Source: an uncultured Ruminococcus sp.
GTDB taxonomy: Bacteria > Bacillota > Clostridia > Oscillospirales > Ruminococcaceae
Reading direction: 5' to 3'
Length of the DNA stretch: 5,601 bases
Assembly (NCBI GenBank): GCA_947176565.1
Contig: CAMWRC010000099.1
Span: 1 to 5,601 of the forward strand
Shown here: piece after piece, positions 1 through 5,401 of the stretch
How positions within the stretch are numbered: position 1 is the stretch's first letter
How the letters are laid out: the number at the start of each line of letters is the position of its first letter
Made by a program: the position numbers and the translations under genes
The notes under the pieces: generated by a model
Databases searched by the model: none
The model's input: the letters and a program-made list of their open reading frames with translations, nothing else
Told to the model about the DNA's origin: nothing

Positions 1-1190
1 CGGCACGTGATATTAATGTTAAATTTATTACTTCTTATATGAATACAATTGAAGGCAATGAACTTACATTGACTATGCTTGCGGCAATAGCACAGGAAGA
101 GTCAGCAAATATGTCAAAGCGTGTAAAATTCGGCAAGAGAATAAATGCTGAAAAAGGTAAAGTTCCTAATTCGTGTTATGGCTATATCAAGACAAAAGGT
201 GATTACTTCAATTTGCAGATAAATGAATCGGAGGCAGAAGTTGTCAGGGAAATTTTTGATTTGTATGTCAATAAGGGGTATGGTACTCACAAAATATCAA
301 AAGTCCTAAATGACAGAGGTCTGACGAGTTTAAGAGGTGTTGCATGGAGTACAACGGCGGTCAGCAGACTTCTGAAAAATAAGATTTATGCAGGGTATGT
401 AATCAACGGCAGGACAGAAGTCAAGAACTTTATTGAAAAGACACGAAGAATCAAAGACGAATCTGAGTGGTTTGAAGTTGAAAAACCTGATTTGCGGATA
501 ATACCTCTGGAGTTATGGGAAAAGGCACAGAATATCAATAAATCCAATAACATCGGACTTGAGACAACAATTCATCAGAAACGCAGTAACAAACATTTAT
601 TCAGTACGCTTATAACCTGCTCCGTCTGTGGCTACTCGTTCAGACGTGTACAGAATAAGCGGAAAGACCATATCAGAACATATTGGTGTTGCAGTGGACG
701 TAATCATCATGGTGCAGAGTATTGCAGAAATACGACAATAATTATGGAGAATGAACTGATTGAGAACATTGACAATTATTTTCTGTCGCTTATTGAGGAC
801 AAGCAGAAGTTTGTCAGCAATATTATAAGCCAGTATAAGAGGGAACAGCCTGAAAATTCGGATACTGCACTCAATAAACGGCTTGGGGTACTGCAAAAGA
901 AAAAGCAGAAGCAGATACAGATGTTTGAGAATGATATTATTACCATTGAAGAGCTGAAAGAGCGTACAGCAGATATTGACAGACAGATTGCCAAAATCAG
1001 ACTTGAACTTGATATAGCAGAAACTCCGGAGGATATTGATAAAAAGTTAAATCAGCTTTATCATAAACTTTCGGAGAATTTTGATAAATATTCGTCAGTA
1101 GCGAATATGGCAAATTCTGAGCTTAAGACTTTGATAAGGGGTATCACCGCAGACGAGAACGGCAATATAAATATAGAGTTGAACTATTGA
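1..1190 (+). CDS. Large serine recombinase (site-specific integrase/excisionase), 5' end cut by window
   Basis: The reading frame is open from base 3, so the Met at 39 is internal and the true start lies off the left edge. Missing is most of the N-terminal resolvase domain, including the catalytic serine. Visible, counting from the Met at 39, are: the end of the resolvase domain and its long E helix (about residues 8-33, with AAIAQEESANMSKRV); the recombinase DNA-binding domain (about 34-170); a zinc ribbon with Cys194, Cys197, Cys217/218 and Cys229; and a Lys/Glu-rich coiled coil (about 275-347). In this family the zinc ribbon and coiled coil recognise att sites and control integration versus excision. 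About 395 residues are visible against a usual 450-600. All visible domains are intact, so nothing suggests decay. It lies upstream of a cargo gene and an interrupted spoIIID, which makes it the probable enzyme for that junction. Family assignment is firm; the target is inferred. Confidence 0.93.
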   Translation, partial: ARDINVKFITSYMNTIEGNELTLTMLAAIAQEESANMSKRVKFGKRINAEKGKVPNSCYGYIKTKGDYFNLQINESEAEVVREIFDLYVNKGYGTHKISKVLNDRGLTSLRGVAWSTTAVSRLLKNKIYAGYVINGRTEVKNFIEKTRRIKDESEWFEVEKPDLRIIPLELWEKAQNINKSNNIGLETTIHQKRSNKHLFSTLITCSVCGYSFRRVQNKRKDHIRTYWCCSGRNHHGAEYCRNTTIIMENELIENIDNYFLSLIEDKQKFVSNIISQYKREQPENSDTALNKRLGVLQKKKQKQIQMFENDIITIEELKERTADIDRQIAKIRLELDIAETPEDIDKKLNQLYHKLSENFDKYSSVANMANSELKTLIRGITADENGNINIELNY

Positions 1191-1199
1191 TAAAACAAC

Positions 1200-1238
1200 A
1201 GCATTTGATTTTATTTCAAATGCTATTATTTTTGCTTT
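1200..1238 (+). terminator. Rho-independent terminator after the recombinase
   Basis: A perfect 9-bp stem, AGCATTTGA (1200-1208) against TCAAATGCT (1216-1224), has a 7-base loop and is followed by a T-rich tract (ATTATTTTTGC). It starts 9 bases after the recombinase stop codon. The stem is AT-rich, so termination may be partial, but the next gene has its own promoter just downstream. Confidence 0.72.
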
Positions 1239-1242
1239 ATTA

Positions 1243-1271
1243 TTGATTTCAAGCTTTATTTGTGGTATAAT
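1243..1271 (+). promoter_or_regulatory. Sigma-A-type promoter with extended -10 for the ATPase/nuclease gene
   Basis: The -35 box is TTGATT (1243-1248), the spacer is 17 bp, and the -10 box is TATAAT (1266-1271), preceded by TGG (extended -10). Transcription would start near 1278, about 24 bases before the start codon. This looks like a strong housekeeping promoter. It implies the gene is expressed independently of the recombinase, and without any obvious repressor site. Confidence 0.75.
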
Positions 1272-1301
1272 ATAATCAGCAAAATAATGGAGGTGCTTAT
1301 A

Positions 1302-2981
1302 ATGACAGAGCGTAAGAAAATCCCGATAGGAATTGAGGACTTTGCAGAGATTATCAGAAAGAACTGCTATTTTGTTGATAAGACACTTATGATTAGAGAT
1401 ATACTTGACAGCAGTGCAAAAGTAACACTGTTTACACGTCCGAGAAGATTCGGCAAGACCCTGAATATGAGTATGTTGCAGAGATTTTTTGAAAATACAG
1501 AAAATGACAACTCGTATCTTTTTGACGGTCTGAATATCACAAAAGCAGGGGAGCAGTATCTTGCACATATGGGACAGTACCCAGTTATAAGTATTTCTCT
1601 TAAGGGTATGAAACAGCCTGACTTTGAGACAGCGTATGCAACATACAAGGATATTATAAAAGATGAATTTTCAAGGCATAAGGCAATAGTTTATAGGTCA
1701 GATGTATTGGATAATGAGGAAATGAAAAGATATACATCTTTTTTAGATATTGATGCAGAGTATTCAGAATACAGTAAAGCTATTGGATTTTTGTCAAAAT
1801 GCCTTTGTAAAGCATATAACAAAAATGTGATTATCCTGATAGATGAGTATGACGTACCACTTGAAAATTCATATTTTAGGGGATTTTATAATAAAATGAT
1901 TGACCTGCTCCGTTCAGCATTTGAGAGTGCATTAAAGACGAATAATTTTCTTGAATTTGCGGTACTTACAGGCTGTCTGCGTATATCCAAAGAGAGCATA
2001 TTTACAGGGCTTAATAATCTTAAAGTACATTCTGTACTGAATAATGATTTTTCAGAATACTTTGGATTTACTGAAGATGAAGTAAAGGAGCTTGCTAAAG
2101 CATATGGTTTAGAGGACAGACTGGCTGAAATGCGTTTATGGTATGACGGCTACTTGTTTGGAGATACTGGAATTTATAATCCTTGGAGTGTATTACAATA
2201 TATCAGTTCTGCAATGGCAAAAGAACAGATTTCCTGTCAGCCATACTGGAGTAATACCAGCTCCAACAGTATTATTTATAAGCTCATAAGAGAGTCAAGT
2301 GAGGAAACTCGTGGAATGGTTGAGGAGCTTGTGAACAGCGGAAGTGTCAAAGTACCGATATATGAAGATACTGTCTATGCTGATATTGACGTAAACAGCG
2401 AGTGCATATGGAGTTTCCTGCTGTTTACGGGGTATCTTAAACAGATTAATGCAGAACTCTGTAACGACATGATATATCTTACTTTAATTATACCTAATGT
2501 TGAAGTAAGAAGTATATACAAGAGAACTATATTACAGTGGTTCAGGGAAAAGACAGTTGTTGATTCACGCATTGAGTTATTTAATGCCCTTATTTCAGAG
2601 GATATTGAAACTATTGAAGATACAGTATGCGACTGGCTTGACGAGACAATCAGTTTTCATGATGAACAGGAAAACTATTATCACGGTTTTCTTACAGGTT
2701 TATTGTCGGGATTCAAGGGGTATACATTGAAGTCCAACCGTGAGAGTGGTGACGGCAGACCTGACTTGATGCTACTGGAACGCCGCAGACATAAGTTAGC
2801 GGTTATTATTGAAATCAAGGCAACAAAAGAGTTTACCAAACTTGACTACTGGTGCGATGAGGCTTTGAAGCAGATTGAGGAGTATCGCTATGAGACGGAA
2901 CTGATAAATGACGGTTATCAGAATATTATTAAATATGGAATTGCTTTCTGTAAGAAGTCCTGCAAAGTTAAACAAGGGTGA
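1302..2981 (+). CDS. AAA-ATPase-like protein with C-terminal PD-(D/E)XK nuclease domain
   Basis: The start is ATG 1302, 8 bases after GGAGG (1289-1293). Upstream in-frame ATGs lack such a site and overlap the promoter. The product is 559 residues. The N-terminal half is the AAA-ATPase-like domain (PF09820 type): an opening 'IGIEDFAEII..CYFVDKT' segment, a modified Walker A, FTRPRRFGKT (44-53), and a Walker B, IILIDEYD (177-184). The C-terminal part matches the PD-(D/E)XK superfamily domain (PF08011, formerly DUF1703): GDGRPDL around Asp488, then EIK with Glu504 and Lys506, ending in the family's usual 'YGIAF.KKSC' tail. All expected catalytic residues are present, so the gene looks complete. 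The family is very abundant and highly duplicated in Clostridia and Bacteroidetes, and its biological role is unresolved; nuclease and defence roles have been suggested. Here it is the last gene of the element, ending within about 20 bp of the spoIIID junction. Confidence 0.92.
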   Translation: MTERKKIPIGIEDFAEIIRKNCYFVDKTLMIRDILDSSAKVTLFTRPRRFGKTLNMSMLQRFFENTENDNSYLFDGLNITKAGEQYLAHMGQYPVISISLKGMKQPDFETAYATYKDIIKDEFSRHKAIVYRSDVLDNEEMKRYTSFLDIDAEYSEYSKAIGFLSKCLCKAYNKNVIILIDEYDVPLENSYFRGFYNKMIDLLRSAFESALKTNNFLEFAVLTGCLRISKESIFTGLNNLKVHSVLNNDFSEYFGFTEDEVKELAKAYGLEDRLAEMRLWYDGYLFGDTGIYNPWSVLQYISSAMAKEQISCQPYWSNTSSNSIIYKLIRESSEETRGMVEELVNSGSVKVPIYEDTVYADIDVNSECIWSFLLFTGYLKQINAELCNDMIYLTLIIPNVEVRSIYKRTILQWFREKTVVDSRIELFNALISEDIETIEDTVCDWLDETISFHDEQENYYHGFLTGLLSGFKGYTLKSNRESGDGRPDLMLLERRRHKLAVIIEIKATKEFTKLDYWCDEALKQIEEYRYETELINDGYQNIIKYGIAFCKKSCKVKQG

Positions 2982-3000
2982 TACATTCTGTTTTTGTACG
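2982..3000. other. Probable element/chromosome junction (att half-site) in spoIIID
   Basis: The ATPase/nuclease gene stops at 2979-2981, and recognisable SpoIIID sequence begins at about 2998. In between is a T-rich stretch with a TTTTTGT run, which reads as TFCFC in the spoIIID frame and does not match the conserved 'FGVSKS' of SpoIIID. The break therefore falls inside the second (recognition) helix of the helix-turn-helix, near residue 34-36 of the B. subtilis protein. The exact crossover dinucleotide cannot be set without the other end of the element. Confidence 0.6.
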
Positions 3001-3189
3001 TCCATACATAAAGATGTGAGCGAACGTCTTAAACATGAAAATCCGCTGATGTATACTCAGGTTAAGGGAATACTTGAGATAAACAAGCAGGAACGTCATA
3101 TCCGCGGCGGACTCGCAACAAAACGGAAATACAGCGAAATGGCAGAAATAAGGAAAAAACAGGCAAATCATGAAAATACGGGACAGTAA
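2998..3189 (+). pseudogene. spoIIID: 3' part of interrupted sporulation regulator spoIIID
   Basis: SpoIIID is a small (about 80-95 residue) DNA-binding protein that acts in the mother cell with sigma-E to switch genes on and off before sigma-K. The open frame reads TSIHKDVSERL, then NP..Y.QVK.ILE.NK..RHIRGGLAT..KY. This lines up with B. subtilis SpoIIID from about residue 35 onward (STVHKDLTERL, then NP....VKEIL...K..RHLRGGEAT..KY), without frameshift or internal stop to the TAA at 3187. The first ~34 codons, holding the start and the first HTH helix, are absent. The frame runs back out of register into the ATPase gene, there is no ribosome binding site, and the first in-frame ATG (3049) lies beyond the HTH. 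The fragment should not make a working regulator unless rejoined with a 5' part outside the window. The conserved, undamaged frame suggests recent insertion or selection for regulated rejoining. Identification comes from remembered family sequence, not a search. Confidence 0.85.
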
Positions 3190-3215
3190 TATCACACTGT
3201 AATGTCACTGTCCCG
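3179..3215 (+). other. Perfect 9-bp inverted repeat over the spoIIID stop codon
   Basis: CGGGACAGT (3179-3187) pairs with ACTGTCCCG (3207-3215) around a 19-base loop. The left arm covers the last two codons and the first base of the TAA. No T-run follows, so it is not a standard intrinsic terminator. It may act as a weak terminator or an mRNA 3'-end stabiliser. CACTGT also occurs twice nearby (3195-3200 and 3206-3211), which allows slightly different pairings. Confidence 0.55.
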
Positions 3216-3228
3216 CAATCTATATAAT

Positions 3229-3309
3229 CGGAAAAAGATATGTTTCCGGTTAATCATGGGTGTACCGGTACGTCAAAGACATCAGCCGCCGGAAATATAT
3301 CTTTCGCCG
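3229..3309 (+). other. Long stem-loop of unknown function
   Basis: AAAGATATGTTTCCGG (3234-3249) pairs with CCGGAAATATATCTTT (3289-3304) over 16 bp with one G-T wobble. After a 2x2 internal loop, CGG (3229-3231) pairs with CCG (3307-3309). The 39-base apical region contains the palindrome GTACCGGTAC (3262-3271). A small hairpin follows (ATTCT 3317-3321 with AGAAT 3326-3330), and TCCGGC (3330-3335) could compete with the main stem by pairing to GCCGGA (3288-3293). There is no T-run, so it is not a terminator. It could be a structured RNA or a DNA inverted repeat; I recognise no known class. Confidence 0.5.
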
Positions 3310-3450
3310 CTAATATATTCTATGCAGAATCCGGCAAAATGAAACAAAGAAAATTAAGGAAATTTTTATATTTTTCTACAGTTTGTCATTTTTGTCAGAG
3401 TTCTGTAATAAATATAACCGAATTGTATTCAGAACGAAATAATGTTGTTA

Positions 3451-3479
3451 TTGCATTTTGCGCCAGCATGAAGTATAAT
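3451..3479 (+). promoter_or_regulatory. Candidate promoter upstream of the 3526-3569 terminator
   Basis: TTGCAT (3451-3456), a 17-bp spacer and a perfect TATAAT (3474-3479). The -35 box matches the consensus at only three of six positions, and there is no extended -10. A transcript starting near 3486 would run into the terminator at 3526-3569, giving an RNA of roughly 80-90 bases with no ORF. Confidence 0.35.
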
Positions 3480-3525
3480 AGAATCATAACAGGAAATTAA
3501 GAAAATATCTATAACACACATTTCA

Positions 3526-3572
3526 AAAAGAACGGCTGCCGGCGAAAAATCTTCGGCGGCTGTTCTTTTGTC
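3526..3572 (+). terminator. Strong rho-independent terminator
   Basis: The left arm AAAAGAACGGCTGCCG (3526-3541) pairs with CGGCGGCTGTTCTTTT (3554-3569): 16 bp with two G-T wobbles, a GC-rich centre, and an A-run before and T-run after. The A-run on the left means it could also work on the opposite strand, but no - strand gene is seen nearby. It ends whatever is transcribed from the left (spoIIID or a short RNA) and insulates the GtrA operon. Confidence 0.85.
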
Positions 3573-3622
3573 TGGTCAGTTTCAATAATTTTCCATGATA
3601 TTGAAAAAAGTTTGAAATCCTC

Positions 3623-3651
3623 TTGAAAAATATAAAAAAAGCTGATATAAT
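3623..3651 (+). promoter_or_regulatory. Sigma-A-type promoter with extended -10 for the GtrA-dus operon
   Basis: TTGAAA (3623-3628), a 17-bp spacer, then TATAAT (3646-3651) preceded by TGA (extended -10). The expected transcript start is near 3658, about 45 bases before the GtrA start codon. It lies just after the terminator at 3526-3572, which supports a new transcription unit starting here. Confidence 0.78.
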
Positions 3652-3702
3652 ATAAGAAGCAATTTTCAGAGTATGTCAAAATTCTTGTGCGAAAGGACGG
3701 AT

Positions 3703-4227
3703 ATGATGAAAAAATTTATAAATGCCTGCGTGGGAATACTTCCAAAGCCTTTACAGAATATATATTATAAGTATGAAGATAAATGGCTGTATTTGTTTTT
3801 CGGTGTGCTTACAACTGTTGTAAGCTTTCTGACGGCAGGAATCACAAAGTTTATACTTGAAAAAAACGGCGCAGGCGAAACTCTTGTAAGTAATGTCAGT
3901 ACACTTGTTTCATGGGTCTGTGCGGTGACTTTTGCGTATCTAACAAACCGCGTGTGGGTTTTTGATTCCCATGCTAGCGGCGCAAAGGAAATCATTGTTG
4001 AAACTGCGTCATTCTACGGCGGACGTGTTTTCACTCTTTTGGTGGAAATGATTATGATGTGGATTGGATATTCTCTTATTGCTCCGCGGCTTTTTGCCGG
4101 AAACGACTCTGCTATGAACATTTCATACTGGGTATCGAAAATCGCTGCAAATATAGTCGTGCTGATACTTAATTATGTTATCAGCAAGATTTTTGTATTC
4201 AAAAAAAAGGATACGAAAAATGACTGA
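3703..4227 (+). CDS. GtrA-family four-helix membrane protein
   Basis: The start is ATG 3703, placed 5 bases after AGGA (3694-3697); ATG 3706 is equally possible, and ATG 3673 lacks a ribosome binding site. The 174-residue product has a short Lys-containing N-terminus and four predicted membrane helices at about 28-50, 62-84, 103-127 and 142-165. Family hallmarks are the NRVWVF motif after helix 2 (82-87) and the closing SKIFVFKKK (161-169). GtrA proteins (PF04138) are thought to help move or flip lipid-linked sugars used in O-antigen, teichoic acid or exopolysaccharide glycosylation. In most Bacillota the exact substrate is unknown, and no glycosyltransferase neighbour is visible here to narrow it. 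It is first in a two-gene unit, its stop overlapping the next start by 8 bp. Family is secure, substrate is not. Confidence 0.9.
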   Translation: MMKKFINACVGILPKPLQNIYYKYEDKWLYLFFGVLTTVVSFLTAGITKFILEKNGAGETLVSNVSTLVSWVCAVTFAYLTNRVWVFDSHASGAKEIIVETASFYGGRVFTLLVEMIMMWIGYSLIAPRLFAGNDSAMNISYWVSKIAANIVVLILNYVISKIFVFKKKDTKND

Positions 4228-5218
4228 TTTCGTAAAAATAGGAAATGTGAAAATCAGAAAAACTGCGGTTCTCGCACCAATGGCAGGAGTCGCTGACAGA
4301 GCGTACCGGCTTATGTGCCGTGAATCCGGCGCGGCTTACTGCGTCAGTGAAATGGTATCTGCAAAAGGTATATGCTACAGCGACAGAAAAACTGCTGAAC
4401 TATGTACAATTACACCCGATGAGCGTCCTATGGGTATCCAGCTTTTCGGAAGCGAACCGGAATTTATGTCCAGAGCTGTCGGAATAATCCTGCACTACGA
4501 ACCTGATATTATTGATATAAATATGGGCTGTCCTGTTCCGAAAGTCGTCGGAACAGGAGCAGGTTCGGCTCTCATGAAAGACGCAGAGCTGGCTGCTGAA
4601 ATAACTGAGGCTGCTGTGAAAGCTGCCGGAAATGTTCCGGTTACTGTGAAGATACGCAGCGGCTGGAATGCCGGAAGCATAAATGCTGTTGAATTTTCGC
4701 GGAAGCTTGAATCCGCAGGTGCGGCGGCTGTGACAGTTCACAGCAGGACAAGAGACCAGTTCTACAGCGGTACGGCGGATATAAATATTATAAAGGAAGT
4801 AAAAAACGCAGTTAAAATTCCTGTAATAGGAAGCGGAGATGTAACAGACCTTGATTCCTGTAATAATATGTATACGCAGACCGGCTGTGACCTTGTTATG
4901 ATTGGCAGAGGAAGTTATGGCAATCCGTTTGTATTTCAGCAGATAGATGCAGCTTTCAGCGGAAAGGAATACACTCCGCCCTCCGTTGAAGTGCGTATGC
5001 AGACAATGCTGAAACATATACGGCTGATAATAAAAATAAGTGGAAAATCTGAGGAACTTGCAATGCATGAAGCCCGTAAACACGCCGCCTGGTATATGAA
5101 CGGATTCTATGGTTCGGCAAAATTCCGCGGCAGATGTTATCAGCTTTCATCATACGCAGAGGCGGAAAAACTCGCAGGGGAGTTTATACAGCTCCAATTG
5201 AGCAGAATACACAAATAA
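4220..5218 (+). CDS. dusB: tRNA-dihydrouridine synthase (DusB-type)
   Basis: This is an FMN- and NADPH-dependent cytoplasmic enzyme that reduces uridine to 5,6-dihydrouridine in the tRNA D-loop. The start is ATG 4220, 8 bases after AAGGA (4207-4211); the earlier ATG 4175 lies deep in the GtrA gene without such a site. The 332-residue product shows the whole TIM-barrel signature: APMAGVADRAYR near the N-terminus; NMGCPVPKV with catalytic Cys104; VKIRSGW with Lys144; VHSRTR with His174, the FMN/substrate region; GSGDV (204-208) and GRGSYGNP (229-236), which hold the FMN phosphate. A C-terminal tRNA-binding helical domain follows, with 'EARKHAAWYMNGFYGSA'. Length is normal for DusB (about 320-335). 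DusB is the usual Dus of Bacillota; choosing DusB over other Dus subfamilies rests on the NMGCP.PKV motif and on length. Translation is probably coupled to GtrA through the 8-bp overlap. No sign of damage. Confidence 0.95.
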   Translation: MTDFVKIGNVKIRKTAVLAPMAGVADRAYRLMCRESGAAYCVSEMVSAKGICYSDRKTAELCTITPDERPMGIQLFGSEPEFMSRAVGIILHYEPDIIDINMGCPVPKVVGTGAGSALMKDAELAAEITEAAVKAAGNVPVTVKIRSGWNAGSINAVEFSRKLESAGAAAVTVHSRTRDQFYSGTADINIIKEVKNAVKIPVIGSGDVTDLDSCNNMYTQTGCDLVMIGRGSYGNPFVFQQIDAAFSGKEYTPPSVEVRMQTMLKHIRLIIKISGKSEELAMHEARKHAAWYMNGFYGSAKFRGRCYQLSSYAEAEKLAGEFIQLQLSRIHK

Positions 5219-5333
5219 TCAGGTTAAAATTCGTGAAAAACGACGAAACGCAGAGAAATGACGATATATAGCCGAATATCGTATTTCCAGAATTTTATGG
5301 CACAAAAAGTCAGTAGAAAAGGCAAAATGATAA

Positions 5334-5362
5334 TTGCAAAATAGAAAAAACTGTGATATAAT
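5334..5362 (+). promoter_or_regulatory. Sigma-A-type promoter with extended -10 for the lipoprotein gene
   Basis: TTGCAA (5334-5339), a 17-bp spacer, then TATAAT (5357-5362) preceded by TGA (extended -10). The expected transcript start is near 5369. This places the ATG at 5372 almost at the RNA 5' end and supports a start further downstream. Confidence 0.72.
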
Positions 5363-5401
5363 ATACTCATAATGATGAAAGAGCAGATGAGGTATACGCT
5401 G

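Larger units (their letters stand above)
1..2997. mobile_element. Right part of an integrated element carrying a serine recombinase, inserted in spoIIID
   Basis: The stretch from the window edge to about 2982-3000 holds a large serine recombinase and an AAA-ATPase/nuclease gene, and it ends where a truncated spoIIID begins. Its codons look more A/T-rich than those of the dus gene downstream. The right boundary is placed by homology: SpoIIID-like residues start at the acg/tcc codons at 2998-3003, and the preceding gene stops at 2981. The left boundary, the other att half-site and the full size are outside the window. No direct repeat can be defined with only one end visible. Serine integrases need only a two-base identical core, so a long duplication is not expected. 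Confidence 0.7.
3190..3657. other. Intergenic region without a convincing gene
   Basis: This stretch between spoIIID and the GtrA operon holds no ORF with credible codon use or family resemblance. What it does contain is a long hairpin at 3229-3309, smaller inverted repeats further right (for example GTTCTG at 3400-3405 with CAGAAC at 3430-3435), a candidate promoter at 3451-3479, a strong terminator at 3526-3569 and the GtrA promoter at 3623-3651. No tRNA or recognised riboswitch class was found by eye. Confidence 0.7.

Noticed and set aside
1095..1648. - strand ORFs opposite the recombinase end and the ATPase start
   Set aside because: They overlap the terminator, the promoter and two well-supported + strand genes, with no motif of their own.
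2908..3189. 93-residue ORF starting inside the ATPase gene and reading through to the spoIIID stop
   Set aside because: Its first ~30 residues are the ATPase gene read out of frame and the ATG has no ribosome binding site. Only the part after about 2998 is real spoIIID coding sequence.
3240..3500. 86-residue + strand ORF in the intergenic region
   Set aside because: It has no good ribosome binding site, its composition is unlike the neighbouring genes, it resembles no family I know, and it runs through the hairpin and the candidate promoter.
4400..5083. 227-residue - strand ORF opposite dus
   Set aside because: It is a shadow of the dus coding sequence, which carries every family motif on the + strand. 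The antisense product is Cys/Ser/Tyr-rich and has no domain.
5261..5282. 7-bp hairpin ACGATAT/ATATCGT after dus as a terminator
   Set aside because: The stem is short and AT-rich, with only a weak T-run (GTATTTCC). It may end the operon, but the evidence is too thin to list.
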